Positions 1 through 12,563 of a stretch of DNA of 64,000 nt are shown piece after piece. The notes beneath the pieces were generated by a model. It saw only the letters and a list, made by a program, of their open reading frames with translations, had not been told where the DNA came from and made no database searches. Position numbers and translations under genes: made by a program. The stretch is from Sepiola atlantica (lineage: Eukaryota > Mollusca > Cephalopoda > Sepiida > Sepiolidae), in the NCBI GenBank assembly GCA_963556195.1, contig OY744533.1, positions 50,478,113 through 50,542,112 of the forward strand, in the 5' to 3' direction. How positions within the stretch are numbered: position 1 is the first letter of the stretch; every line of letters starts with the position of its first letter.

Positions 1-210
1 TTGTGCTTTTGCAGGGTTTGCATGCGGGTGGTTACTCTCGTAGTAGCTCATCTAAGGCTTAGTTGAGGTGTGTTTCTACTGACTCAAACATATTCTCTTG
101 GGATATTACGCAAAGGTCGTCATCATAGATGAACAGCTCAATGTTCTGGTTCATTGGTTGGTCATGAGTGTAGATGTTGTACAGTAACTTGAGGTAAGCC
201 ATTCTTTAGT
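1..210 (-). mobile_element. Non-LTR retrotransposon reverse transcriptase fragment
   Basis: The reverse strand encodes the palm core of a LINE reverse transcriptase. LLYNIYTHDQP is followed by FIYDDDLCV, where the catalytic FxYADD box has become YDDD, and then by a stretch with alternating hydrophobic positions. One frameshift separates an upstream NGLPQ motif from this part, and stop codons follow. The piece is cut by the window edge and is a pseudogene. The motif style resembles Jockey-like elements; the clade assignment is tentative. Confidence 0.6.
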
Positions 211-1569
211 TCAGACGCAGATTAGTTTACTTGCGTGATTGTTTTCTTTCTGTGTATAGTTCTGTAAAAATGTTATGTTAAAAACGTGAGACTTTTAATA
301 TTTCAATTTCAATGATCGCTATGTATTCAAAATAAGTAAATATATTTCATAGAATGTATCAGCCATTGTTTTAGTGTTATAGTAGTAGAGAAAAACTAAC
401 TAGTTTCGTGGTAATTACACGGTTGTATCCTTCATCTATTGTATGTTGCTGTCGTTTTTAAACGGAGTTTTTGACATATTTTCATTCGGGCTCGAACGCA
501 GACCCCACAATATTATTGTACTATTTTTTTTTACAAACTGAAACATACTTATCGAACTACTCTATTTTAATTTAGTTTCGTGATATATGTTGTTGGTATA
601 TCTCCAAAACATTTGTAGGTGTGTGTGACATATTTCCATTCTATGTCTATACAGACCCCACCATTTTTATTCTCGACATCAGATGAAATTTTTAAAACTA
701 GTGGATGGCATTGCATCTTCCACGATCGGGCGATTCCATCTTTAAAAGAGGAGAAAGGTGCTAACGTACGCTCGAAGATAAAACTACATTAGTGTATTAT
801 TATAAAATTAGTACAGTTATTTTATGATAAAGACTATTTTCCAATGTTTAGTTGATGTTATTTAAAGGATAAAACGAATATAAACCCGGATTTGTTATCC
901 CAGTTTCAATTCGTTTTTATTTTAACCATATTTCTTCTGATGAAATAAACACAATATTTTATTCCCCAACAATATTAATTTAAAAATGTTCAAGTTGAAT
1001 AGGTATGTGATCTATTAACCCAACAACATATTTTCTTTTATTTACAAATTCAACTATTAATTTAAATAAAAATTACAAATGTACCCTGAATCGTTACATT
1101 ACTCTGGGTATATTTTCTGATTTATAGGTTAGGAAATTAATTAAACAATGGATTTTTAATTAAATAGCTTCCATTTTAAAATAAATATTTAGCTATATTT
1201 GTGTGGACAATGTTCCCTTTTGATCCCATCTCTCAAATTATCGTTTTCTTTCGGAAAATAAAATACATGACCTTTTGGTTTACTCTTATAATTGCCTTTA
1301 CAATTTGAAACAAAACATCTTTTTTAATTTTTGATGTGTTTCTACCATTAAGACAGCGTCTAATCAGACGTGAATAAAAAATGGGGATTGGTAGACCTAT
1401 TATACGTGACGTCACGGGCTTTTAATAAATCTAGACGATATCTTAAGAATACTCGTTCTTGTTCCCTTTTCGTTCCAGTATTTCGGCTTTATTTATTCAT
1501 TGAAATATTGATGAAAGAATCTCTTTTAAAATATTAAAACAACTTTTTTGTTTCGTTTGTTTTATTCAG
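211..1569. other. Intron upstream of EGF exon 1
   Basis: AT-rich non-coding DNA. Positions 460-520 and 610-670 hold two related pieces that both end in cagaccccac. From about 900 the sequence follows the shared intron unit seen before other exons, including a segment ending tttagc-tatatttg near 1190. A partial copy of the conserved palindrome (ATTATACGTGACGTCAC) is at 1399-1415, but its right arm is deleted. A pyrimidine tract with CAG lies near 1480. No gene is seen. Confidence 0.6.
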
Positions 1570-1677
1570 TTAAGCGTTGCAATATAGCATCCTGTCAAAA
1601 TGGTGGTACGTGTAAACTAGATGGAAGCTCATACATATGCTCTTGTCCGTCGGGTTATATTGGAGATAAATGCGAAT
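1570..1677 (+). CDS. EGF-like domain exon 1 (internal exon, phase 1-1)
   Basis: One EGF-like domain, probably extracellular. The exon follows tttattcag and ends before gtgagt, with two bases completing a split codon at the start and one left over at the end. Cysteines are spaced x4, x5, x8, x1, x8. The C2-C3 loop is QNGGT, which fits the O-fucosylation consensus C-x4-S/T-C; the C3-C4 loop is KLDGSSYI; and the C5-C6 segment PSGYIGDK keeps the G-aromatic-x-G turn. It is the first recognisable exon in the window, and its upstream palindrome is half deleted. It is open in only one frame and intact in all six cysteines. Confidence 0.85.
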
Positions 1678-1982
1678 GTGAGTATTTTTAAAACTCCAAT
1701 TACATTATATAACTCATATTTAGTCTAATCAATTAGAACACTGAATAATAAAACCGTATATCGTTGTATCGTGCTATGTTTTATTGTAGTATTTTATGTT
1801 AATACTGTTTTATTTTTGTTTTGCTCACACCATGGAAGCGATACATCTTATTTGACTACGTAAATAAAATGTGTTTAATGTTGTCATTTTTTTTTTGTAA
1901 AAAATGGCAAAGTTTTGTGTAATAAAATGGAACTGTACTGATGTAATTTAATTTGGAATCTAACGGCGAAACATAGAATATG

Positions 1983-2310
1983 TACTGCTAAAACCATAGA
2001 AAAGTATAAGTGATAAAACCATAGAAAACGATAAGTGATAAAACCATAGAAAACGATAAGTGATGTTGTCTTGTCTAACTAAAAACTTATTTTAAAACTC
2101 GTAAACATCGTAATTGAAAAATATCGCAAATAAAACTACAATGTTCATAAATATTTACTGCTAAAACCATAGAAAAGTATAAGTGATAAAACCATAGAAA
2201 ACGATAAGTGATGTTGTCTTGTCTAACTAAAAACTTATTTTAAAACTCGTAAACATCGTAATTCAAAAATATCGCAAATAAAACTACAATGTTCATAAAT
2301 ATTTAGGTTA
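1983..2310. repeat. Tandem duplication of about 173 bp in an intron
   Basis: The segment starting tactgctaaaaccatag at 1983 recurs at 2156 almost unchanged. Inside it a roughly 24-bp subrepeat (ataaaaccatagaaaacg plus a few bases) is present three times in the first copy and twice in the second. The surrounding text is the shared intron unit, so this is a local expansion. Confidence 0.85.
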
Positions 2311-2499
2311 ATTATTTTTTTTATTGAACAACACTAAATAAAAACAAGCTGCTCTCTTTTCTTCAATTGAAATAAATGGCCTTCTCCTTGAGAAAGATCC
2401 TTTATTTGATAAACTCCTAGGACTGATTTTCACTGAAATGAAACCCTTACATCAAATCTTTTTCTAGAGTCGCTGGAATAAAAGATTGTATCATTTTAC

Positions 2500-2790
2500 C
2501 GTTCCAGAAAGTACCGAACTCTTGACGCACCCCTATATTCGTATAAGAGTCAGATACGACCTAAAATCGAATACTGCTACCATATCTGAGAAAGTGCTTC
2601 TCAGAGCGCTCTTTCTTGACAAGGTCTAAATAGACTTCGACTAGTGAAGGATGATCTCTTCTCTTCACTACAGTTGCTTTTCCCACAGAAGAGACTGTGT
2701 TAGTCTTTCTCTACTTTATTATTATTTTCATGGAATGTGCTCAACTTTTGAAAATGCACTGATTTATTCAATTTGGGATCCAACGGCAAA
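2500..2790 (+). mobile_element. LINE C-terminal fragment
   Basis: Interrupted frames give LRALFLDKV and then SHRRDCVSLSLLYYYFHG, matching the C-terminal region seen at 14740 (SHRRDVASLSLLHRYYHA) and at 19100 (SHRRNIESLCLFYKYFNG). Stops and frameshifts break it. It is a dead fragment of the same broad non-LTR family, inserted in the intron after EGF exon 1. Confidence 0.65.
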
Positions 2791-3010
2791 GCGTGGAATA
2801 TTTATTGCTGACAACATAGAAAAAGATCAGTTGTAGTTTAACGTTTTATGTTACTTAAAATACTATATACGAGTCTATTTTCTGCTCACTTTGTTACGCT
2901 TTTCCGCGCACATTAATTCCTTTGTTCTCTACTTCTTTTTATAATAGTCACGCGCAACCCTAACTGTTCATTATACTATGTGTGTGAGACATACCTTTTT
3001 CTCGTTGTCT

Positions 3011-3040
3011 TTCTTCTTCTTCTTCTTCTTCTTCTTCTTC
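3011..3040. repeat. CTT microsatellite
   Basis: About ten uninterrupted TTC/CTT triplets. They sit in an unclassified pyrimidine-rich segment (2930-3620). No coding frame here looks real. Confidence 0.9.
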
Positions 3041-5082
3041 ATTGCCGACTGACTTTGTACGATTCTATTCGTCGTTTTCTTCTTTCATCGTCGCCGTCGC
3101 AGTTTCGTCTAGTGATTGCTGCATTAATTCCTTCGTCTTCCCTGACCGTGATCCGTCATCAGTAGAATTAGACAAATACAACCCTTTAACATGTACAGAA
3201 AAGGAGAGTAAGACGTTCATTGGGAGTGTTAGTTTTACGTTTATTTTTTAGAGAAATAACTCAGACACGAGAGAGAGACTAACATTCTCTTAATTAACTA
3301 GTAAACTATCTTATTAATGATAGATGAGTGTACACAACGAACAGAAATCTTATGGGACATTTCGCTTTTAGCAATTATCAAAGTTTTCCTTTCAATTACT
3401 ACAGCATTATTGGCGATCTGTCCCGCGTAACGTTCCATAGAAAAACTGATTGCAAAACCTTTGTTACCTCTCAACTCGACAGACAAGCGTTACGTTATTC
3501 ATCATCTCGACTCATAATCCTTTCTTTTTACTCTACTTTGACCCATTTAACATCATATCTAACCTTACAGACCATCTCTTCCTGTAATCTTCTGTGGAAA
3601 CTGGTAATTTCCTAAAAATCGTGTCACTTCGACCTGAACTTAGTTTGCCTATAGCAAAATTAACGCTAGCTGATGTAATCGATATCCGACATAAGGCTAT
3701 CCATAATATAACAGTAGCGTCTGGACTGATTAAAAACTTATTTTAAAAACTCGTACACATTGTAATTCGTGATATTACAAAGCTATTATTTTTAGTAAAT
3801 ATTTAGTTTAATTATTCTCTAATAGAACTGCGCTAAAATAGTCAAGTATCAGTTCAATAAACATTACAAAACCATTTTAGTATTTAGCTATGACAATAGA
3901 TGATTGGCCAAAGGGCAGAAGAGTTGAATTTTTCATATATGTATATCAAGCGACTATACGATTACATAATTGATGTCAACACTAAAGTCCTGCCAATAAT
4001 TAATGTAGACGATATTGGAATCAATTCTAAAAGTGGTTTTACCTTTTTTCTAGTTTTATGACCCGGTTGGTGTAAAAGTGAAACACAATGTTATTTTCAA
4101 ATGTAAATAAGTAACGTGCACATGTTTATATTAACATAGATGTATTTATCTTTTTAATATCTTTCATGCTTTTTATTTAAACAATTATATAAAAAATGTG
4201 AATATGTGACACAAATGCCAATTAACATTACATTTACATTAGGATAGATGGTATGTCAACTGCTCAAAGTTTTAAAAATATATATTCATGTAGATGTATG
4301 AAAATTCAAGCGGTTTAAATGCCACAATGAGCGTCATCAGTTTGTTAATGTATATATGAGATTAGTTTTAGTAAAGTAAGTTAGACTAATTAAAAGTTAA
4401 TATTTGTTTTGTTGCAAATATTAAGTGATCACGTTACGATTCGAGGATTTTAAAGAATAAAACTTTCGTTAATTTGTATAAAGTATTAAATTATGATGGA
4501 CATTTTTTTAAGTTGCATATTTTTATTATAACTATCTATTTTATTATATACACTAAGGCACTTTATGACAGTAGTACGTTATCCCCTTTCACACACATTT
4601 AACAAATCAGCAAAGAAGGTGATTGGTGATTAATCTGATGTCGCTAAGTTCAAGAATTTCGACTTTTCCATTTTAAAATGAATTGTCCAAAATCGATGTA
4701 TTTCGTCACGTTGACTTTAACTGTACAATTTTAAATAAATACATTTCAAAACATTCGTTTCATTGATTTGAAGTATATTTAGCTGACAAACTAATGCCAC
4801 TTTTTGAAATGTATTTATATAAATGTTAATTGTTTTAATTGACAGGACGAACGAATTGGATTTTGGAAGAATTCATTTTAAAATAGGGGAAGTCGGATTT
4901 TTTTACCTTAGCGACATTAGATTAATTGCACCTCGCTATCTATTTTGCTGATTGGATGATCTCATTTTTAATTAGAGTAAAAGGTGCTAATGTACGTACG
5001 AACACGAAATGTCTTAGCGTATCATCATATAGATTTTTAATAAGTATATGATTTTGATATAATGCATCACTTTAGTGTTCTA

Positions 5083-5085
<3 letters not shown>

Positions 5086-5133
<48 letters not shown>
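5086..5133. repeat. TA dinucleotide microsatellite
   Basis: About 24 uninterrupted TA units. Any reading frame through it is a repeating Tyr-Ile string and not a gene. Confidence 0.95.
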
Positions 5134-5136
<3 letters not shown>

Positions 5137-5876
5137 TGTGAATACGTTTTCCCCCTGTACCTTTGGCGAGAGTAAGAAAATAACCACATGCATCATAGGC
5201 TACTAAACTCACAACTCTATTCAGCTTATTCACTCGAGCGTGTTTTAAGAAATTTATAATTATTTCCTCCATTAATCAATAAATACTACTTTCAGACCAG
5301 TATCAAAGACTCTCCCCAAAACATACTCCATAGTGATCGTAAACAAAACTTTTCCATCTAATATTTATCTAATATCATTCTCTCTTTCATCACCGGACAG
5401 TAATACACAACGGATACCTTAGAAAAATGTAAACGTTACTGTTTTCTATCTACCTTTCATTAATTTAAGACATAATACTCTACATTCCGCTCGAATTTAA
5501 TAGATGCTCCCTCATATTCCACTGATTTTTAAGAGTATAGGATTACGTTATTTCTTACTATTATCTCATTCCGTAAGTTATGGAATACATTACATGAACT
5601 TAATCACTTATACTGTACGTTAATTCAAAATTGCGGCTACAGTCTCTTAATCTAATCGACTTCAGACATTTCCTTAGCAATCTTCGATTACTTCAGGTAT
5701 AATTTCATTTTTAACTTAAACATATTAACAAGTGAATACATAACACATTTACGGCTTAAAAATATTTTTCAAATTACTTAGTTATTATTTTTTATTATTT
5801 TACGTAATATCTTTTATTTTATTTGTTAGATTTACCTATTATAACCGTCTATTCTCTCTCCCTCTCTCTATTCCTC

Positions 5877-5879
<3 letters not shown>

Positions 5880-5935
<56 letters not shown>
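5880..5935. repeat. TA dinucleotide microsatellite
   Basis: About 28 TA units directly after a CT-rich stretch (5856-5870). Confidence 0.95.
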
Positions 5936-5938
<3 letters not shown>

Positions 5939-7140
5939 CTTCATTCAAAACAATTTATAAAAAAACGTGTTTGTATTTTCGTCGATTTAAATAATCGCAG
6001 TACGCAACAGTACCTTAGAGGCAATACACATTAAACAGCTACGTACAATTGTTCTGCTCACATTCGATTTAAATTAGCATTTGTCGATTTATTGAAGTAT
6101 ATTTTTATTATTATCATTATTTGTCAGTTACGAGTAATGTTCCTTTGTTTAATTTACGACAGTTAAAAGGCTTCGAAATTAATTTCGAACACAGACCGGC
6201 GTAACATTTAAAATAATTTTTTTCATCTACATTTTCCTATTCATCAAGCAATAATCGATATTAATTCATACCGAACATTGTTTGAATTTATTTCATAACT
6301 TTGTTACGTACTTTCTTCGACGCTAAAACTGCTACTGATATTCCAAAAAAGTATCAATTTCTACTTCTCTAAATATACCGCATCCCTCACTTTTTATTTT
6401 CTCTTCTAAGTCAGTCAAGAGGAAAACTTTCTAGACATCGGGAGTTTTTATTACTTTCCCTCGATTTAACTATTTGTCAATTTTACAAGAAATTATTCTT
6501 GACTGCGGCATTTTTATTACCTAGGAGATGAATGTTCAACACATTAAACATAACTCCCTCTAGAGTGCGGCAATTTTTCCCCTAGGAGATGGATTTTGAA
6601 CACATTAAACTCACCATTATATAACTTTTCCCTCGTGGAGAGGCAACCAAATAGCAACAACATAGTAAATGGTAAAAGTGCGGATTAGTTAACAGTCGAT
6701 AAATCGAAAACAAAATAACCACAACAAATTCCTTAAATCAATCGCCATATATTTAAATCAAGGCCAGAGTTAGACGAAAGATTGATTTTCAATGTTGGTA
6801 AATTCAATCTCCAACCAAAATGGGCACTACGGATTGAGATAAAAATTCCCTCAATCTAGAAGTATTTTTCCTTCAGTGACTGTGGAAAGCCTCACGCATA
6901 TTCTTGGATCATATTTACTTGGGGGAAGCAGCGTTTTTTTGTTGTTTTTTTTTCGAATAAACCGCTAATTACAATCGTAGAGGGTCGGGAGGTCAGTCAC
7001 CCAAAACAGAGAATTTTTTTTTTTTATATTCAAAACATCGATAAATCCTACTTTAATCACCTAAATTATCGGGTTGTTTCAACTGCTATTTGACGAATTA
7101 ATTATCTAATACTTATATTTTCTTAAGTTAATTTATATCT

Positions 7141-7173
7141 ATCCCGGGAAACGCCGGGGCAAGTTCCTGCTAG
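7141..7173 (+). mobile_element. Candidate 3' terminus of a Helitron-like element
   Basis: A short GC hairpin (CCCGG, loop GAAACG, CCGGG) is followed about 12 nt later by CTAG and then T. A hairpin followed by CTRR with insertion before T is the usual Helitron 3' signature. The GC-rich hairpin stands out against AT-rich surroundings. I could not place the 5' end, and no Rep or helicase coding is visible, so at most this is a non-autonomous copy. Confidence 0.4.
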
Positions 7174-7750
7174 TATATTTGTATATCAACTAGAAAAAAA
7201 TTGACCCCTTGGGTCACCCATAGAGCTCGGGTTTGATTAGTAAAAGGTGAATTTGAAAAGCCACTTACATTTTTTTAAATTACAGAGAAAAAGTCAAAAA
7301 TTAGTTGTTTTCTCTATATCATATCTCTTCATATCTCCAGCTATGTATGGCCTCCGCTTAGTCTTGAGAGATAATAGATACACTCTGTAAGGTTGGCTGT
7401 GCTTGTAATTGTGAAGCAAGGGATGCGCAATTCCGACCATCACTTCTCCTGAATCAACACTGCTGTATTCTAGTGGCAAGGAGAAGTCTAGGACGACTGG
7501 AAACAATTCGGAGATAAACAGAGAGCACATGCAGCACCGTGTATTCCGAAATGGTCATCCATTTAGTAGTGGCCGGCTCATTGTCGCTTAAGTGCGGTGA
7601 TCTAACGGGAACCGGTGTGTCAATGTGATTATGCCGTATCCAGCTATTAGTCAAATAGTATTAATACGTGTGGTGATATTCCTTATTGTTTATAATGGGT
7701 CATTCTGATGGTCCGTTTATGCTCAATTTTATTACCTGATTCTTAATAAA

Positions 7751-7790
7751 CAGAGAGAGAGAGAGAGAGTGTGTGTGTGTCTGTGTGTCG
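7751..7790. repeat. GA/GT microsatellite
   Basis: A run of AGAG changes to GTGTGT. Purine-rich AGAG text continues more loosely to about 7850. Confidence 0.85.
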
Positions 7791-8817
7791 GGCGAGAGTG
7801 ATAGATACTGAATGAAATAATAGAGTGAGAGAGGGTGAGAGTAATAGACACGAAACTTGTAAGAGATCGGTTGCTTAACGAGTTCATTTAAAATTACAGT
7901 TAATTAGAATAATTAATGTGATTTCTTTGGAAAACATTACTCAATCCCATAACTAAAGAACATTGAAAAATGGTAAAAAACTTAATATCATAAAAACAAA
8001 AATATACAGTAATTATTACAAACATAATATATACTAATAATTTTTTAAATAAATCCAAAGGAGAGGAAATCCAACAATTTTGATTATAATTCCTTTGAGG
8101 GTTTGAAAATGCCGTATCTTCCTTCCATGCCGGTTATGAAATTCTTGTTCGTCTCAAAATTGGATTAAAATGATATCATAGATTGTTTTATATCTGCTGT
8201 TATAAATCGTTCAACATACATCACTTTTTCAAGACAAGAGGGTTTAAATAAAATAGATTTTATTATTCCTTCCTTAAGCTATGTATTTTCAAAGAATGAT
8301 ATCTTATCGTCAGAGGAAAGCAAACAGATAAGTTGGTAAGTGGAAATTACCAAAAGTCACAATTTAAAAAGATATAAAAATAAAGATAATATAAAATTTA
8401 AAAAAATGTTGAAAATTTAAGCAAGAAATCACCTTTGAAAGTACCATGAGAGTTCGTAGAAAAAGATTTGAAGTAAGGTAAAACCCAGTCCTATTTTAGG
8501 AAAAAATTGAAATCTGAATTTGTAAAAATTCGTTGAAGTTGTGAAAAGGCAAAGACTATTAAATGGCCCAGACTATTCGTCCAGTTGGAAAAGGTTGCGG
8601 TGTGTGAAAGTTTAGGATGTCAGTGGCGTATTAAAAGCCATTTTGGAAACTTCCACGGGCTTTGCAGAGATAGTTTTTATAGAGTTATTCAATTCAAAGT
8701 GAAATTCATTCAGGAAGGAATAATAAAATATATTTTATTTAAAAACCCTTATCTTGAACAACTCATGACTTAATAGATATTGTATTTTGTACAATTGTTA
8801 TTCTCATCCTTTACTTT

Positions 8818-8818
8818 A

Positions 8819-8905
<87 letters not shown>
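8818..8905. repeat. Compound TA then TG microsatellite
   Basis: About 20 TA units pass directly into about 22 TG units. The reverse-strand frame across it reads as His-Thr then Ile-Tyr repeats and is not a gene. Both halves are alternating purine-pyrimidine tracts. Confidence 0.95.
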
Positions 8906-8908
<3 letters not shown>

Positions 8909-10150
8909 GGTGTGTGTATATGTGTGTAAGATTAGTGCTCTGTTATTTACAAAAATAAATAAATAAATAAGAGTGTAATATTTATTTATATATGTATTAC
9001 AGAAAAACATCGGTATCGTCGGTTTCAAATATAACAGCACGTGGCCGACATTTTATAGATTCTCCTCAGCCTCCGTTGTGGTCTGTTGCTTCGTAAAATC
9101 GCGACTCGCGCGCTGTGTGAGGTCGTAACGATATTTCAATCATCTGCCTATAGTTCTAGCTTTGGGTTATCAGTATGTATATCATTATATTTTACGGATA
9201 TTACGATGACTACGACCGGCTACTGTTCCAGTTCCGCTGCCGGAAAAAAAGATTTTTTAAATCAAACACCGATAACAGAAAAAAACAGGTCAAAGGCGGA
9301 AACAGAACAACCCTAGCATCGGAAATCAATAATGGGGAGGGGCAATAGCTTAAGCCTACGATAAACTGGGGAATACATTTGTTATCTACGCCGTAACATG
9401 CAAACAAAAATAGCCCTTTATTGCTTAAAATTATTACTAGGTGCAACGGAGATCATTCGTCCGCTTCGTTCTTATTGGGTTTGAACAAAAACGTATTGGG
9501 CTTAAAAATTAAATTTTTAAAAAGAGTCAGAGTTTTTATTCATAAATTAATTCAAAAATCAAGTTTTAATTAAAGACTTACTCCTTAAAAATAAAATAAA
9601 TAGTTGCTTGCTATATTTATTAACCTCCTCTGCATGGGGGTAGACACACAGTGAGATGCGGGGGAGGGGATCTGACAGAAACAAAGCCACTGTCGGACTG
9701 ATTGTCGTGGACGTAATTTGCTTAGATAATGTTTTCCTTCAACTACAGCCTTAATCTCTCAAATAATTGTTATCTCCCCGAAAAGAAAATACACGAACTT
9801 TTGGTCCATTCTCATAATTGCTTTTACAATTTGAAACAAAGCATCATTTTTCGTTTTGATATATTTCCAAGAAACAAATATTTCTTAGAGAAACATCCAA
9901 TAGTTAAGACCGCCTCAAATCAGACATGAATAAAAAAAAAAAATGACGATTGGTAGAACTATTATAGGTGACATTAGCGAACATCACGTTCTGTCCACTA
10001 GTCCTTTAATAAATGTAAACAAAATAATAAGGGTACCCGGTCTTTGTTCCGTGTTTCTTCGAGTATTTAGACTTTTCTTATTTATTGAAATACTGATGAA
10101 AGGATGTCTCTTTAATATTAAAACAACGCTTGTTTCGTTCGTTTATTCAG

Positions 10151-10258
10151 CTCCTGCTTGCTGGAGTGGCGTCTGTCTAAATGGCGGTACGTGTAGACCA
10201 TATAGAGACGCATATTTATGTCAATGTCGACAAGATTACACTGGAAAGAATTGCGAAT
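10151..10258 (+). CDS. EGF-like domain exon 2 (W-type)
   Basis: One EGF-like domain between gtttattcag and gtgagt. It belongs to the subgroup with tryptophan after the first cysteine (C-WSGV-C), shared with exons 8 and 15. The C2-C3 loop LNGGT fits the O-fucose consensus and the C3-C4 loop is RPYRDAYL. In the last segment, RQDYTGKN, the usual glycine two residues before T is replaced by Asp, so the O-GlcNAc consensus is not met. All six cysteines and the spacing are intact. A degenerate palindrome lies about 190 bp upstream. Confidence 0.87.
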
Positions 10259-12370
10259 GTGAGTATTGTTTAAAATTCAACTATATTATTAAACTTCTAT
10301 TTATTCTAATCCACTGGAACATGAAATAATAGAAACAAACCTCGTTGTATTTCTCCTTGTTTGATTCTCATGTTGTTTTATTATTTTGTTCACGCACATC
10401 TGAAGGACCAGATAAACCCGATTTTAATACGTAATTAAAAATGTTTTTTTTAGTTTTGGTTTCTTAATTGTAAAAAGAAAAACAAAACAATAGTTTTGCG
10501 TAAGAAAGAGTCAAATGTCCTGCGATCATTTAATTTGGGATCCAACAGCGAAACATACAATATTTAATGGAGAAAAAAAAACATAAGAAACTCAAACCAT
10601 GTCGTTTTATCGGATGGAAAAATTAATGTTTCAAAATCTTGTAACTATAATACGGCAAAGATATGGTCCAAAGGTCAGTAGAATAAAATATTTGATAAAT
10701 GTATATCGATCGACTACACGATCATATAATTGATACCTGCGTTAAAGCCTTGCACATAAATAATGTGGACAATATTTGAATTGAGTTTACGGTTGTTTTT
10801 ACCGTTGTTTTAATTTCTATGACTCGGGCGAGGTAGACATCAAAATCACAATTTTAATTTCGTGTCTAATAAGTACCCTGTACATGTTTACATTAACCTG
10901 GATGGAAAATTAACTGCTCAAATTATAAAAAAAAAGAGATAGTCGTATATATAGATAAAGATGAGATCGGTTTAATTGCCATCAACGCATTTCACGTCTT
11001 TAATGAGAAATGACAGACTGACTTATCTCCCGTTCTTCCTTTTACGTAACTCTTCTAAATTAAAGACGTCAAATGGGTTCGTACCAATGGCGATCGGAAA
11101 CATGCGATAAAATTTATTAATATTTTTAATTATAATTCTACTCGATAATTTTCCGTAATTTTTGGTGTATATACCTACTTTCGTCTGATACGTAAGTATA
11201 TCAAATTAATCGATTTTGAACTGCCATATTTTACCTGTGTATGTCTACCTACAGACATAAAAATTATGTTATGCGCGAATATCGCAAAACCATATTAAAG
11301 ACATCGATGGATAAACATTGTAAGCATTCCAGGAATTCGCAGGGAATAAAAGAAAAAAGTCTAAACTAAGATAAACAGTTCATAAAGGTGGTGCCGAGGC
11401 AGATCAATTCAACTCTGTGATTTGTATTGTATGCCTATATTTCTTTAAAACTTTATGTTATAAAAGTTGTCATTTAAGTAGCATGTTAATGTCTATTACC
11501 GCTATGTATTAAACATGAGTGAATAATTTTAATATGATGTTCAATCACTGTTTAAGTGTTGCACTAATATAGTAAGATTATTTTGATTTGATTAGTATGA
11601 AGAATAGTTTCTTATATTTTCGTTTTGTTTCATAGATATTAAAATCTTATTTCTAATTTCAGTTTCAATTAAGACAATTTTTTATTGCTATTTTAACCTT
11701 ATTCTCTTTGACACCTATATGCAAGAAAATTATTTTACAGCAATATTAATTTTCAAAAATGTAAGATTTGTTTTATCTAAGTCAACTGTTAATGTTTTTA
11801 AATAAAAAAAAATATCAGTGGATACTGCATCGTTACTTGATTGTGGATATATGTTGTGTCTTATGAGTTCAGAAATTAATTTTAAAAAGTAAGTTTTAAT
11901 TCAATATCTACCCTTTAAAGAATAAAATAAATACTGAACTTGCTATATTTGCTTGAAAAAGCTTCCCTTTCGCTTGCAGTCTTAACCTTTCAAATAGTTT
12001 TCTTTCTTTTTTCGGAAATAAAAATACAGTAAATTTTGGTCCATTCTCATAATTTTCATTGCAATTTAACACAAAACATCTGTTTTATTGTTTATATATT
12101 AAAAAATATAAATGTTTCTTGAATAAAACTATAATATTTAAGTTCGCGCCAAATCAGACATGAAAAAAAATGCGATTGGTAGATCTATTATACGTGACGT
12201 CAGCAAACGTCACGTATAATCGACCAGGCCTTGAATAAATTTAGACGGCGTCGTAAGAATACTCGATCTTTGTTCCTTTCTCCTTCCAGTGTTTAGGTTT
12301 TCCTTATTCATTATTGATAACAAACTTTTAAATATTAAAACAACACTCATGTTTCGTTCATTTTATTTAG
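10259..12370. other. Intron between EGF exons 2 and 3
   Basis: At 2.1 kb this is one of the shorter introns, and it shows the shared unit compactly. The order is a donor-proximal segment, the landmark gggatccaac (10537), the gatcatataattgat landmark (10720), an abbreviated middle, and then the segment with attgtgg-atat near 11840 leading to the upstream block. A perfect palindrome is at 12187-12220 and a pyrimidine tract with CAG ends at 12289. No insertion was identified. Confidence 0.6.
12187..12220. promoter_or_regulatory. Perfect intronic palindrome with CRE core
   Basis: Arms ATTATACGTGACGT and ACGTCACGTATAAT are perfectly complementary (14 bp) around a 6-nt loop, CAGCAA. The left arm plus loop contains TGACGTCA, the CREB/ATF site. 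It lies about 150 bp before the acceptor of EGF exon 3. Degenerate versions stand at a similar distance before most other exons. It could act in DNA as a bZIP site or in RNA as a hairpin near the splice site, or be only the relic of an ancestral MITE carried along by duplication. Confidence 0.6.
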
Positions 12371-12478
12371 TTACTAAATGCAAGTCATTCTCCTGTCTAA
12401 ATGGCGGCACGTGCGCATCGTATAAAAACAGATACGCATGTTATTGTCGGCCGGGTTACATTGGACAAAGATGTGAAC
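12371..12478 (+). CDS. EGF-like domain exon 3
   Basis: One EGF-like domain between ttttatttag and gtgagt. The C1-C2 loop is KSFS. The C2-C3 loop LNGGT carries the O-fucose consensus, the C3-C4 loop is ASYKNRYA, and the last segment RPGYIGQR is canonical. It has the best-preserved upstream palindrome together with exon 5. Cysteine number and spacing match the other copies. Confidence 0.87.
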
Positions 12479-12563
12479 GTGAGTATATTTTTTAAAACCA
12501 CAATTACCTTACTTAGTTATTACTACAGGAAGATCCGATATTGCTTGAATAAGAATCACTACT

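Larger units (their letters stand above)
1678..10150. other. Long intron between EGF exons 1 and 2
   Basis: 8.5 kb, about twice the usual unit, so a whole unit may have lost its exon here. It contains the shared intron landmarks after the donor, a 173-bp tandem duplication (1983-2310), a LINE fragment (2500-2790), and a CTT tract (3011-3040). TA tracts lie at 5086-5133, 5880-5935 and 8818-8905. Two imperfect copies of a roughly 65-bp sequence containing cctaggagatg are at 6505-6620, and a Helitron-like end is at 7141-7173. Stretches 2880-3620, 7290-7700, 8100-8800 and 9060-9480 are unclassified. The shared upstream unit resumes at about 9490, and a degenerate palindrome lies at 9961-9992. Confidence 0.55.

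Noticed and set aside
8816..9040. Reverse-strand frame with a His-Thr run
   Set aside because: It is the translation of the TG and TA microsatellites; no domain or conservation is visible.
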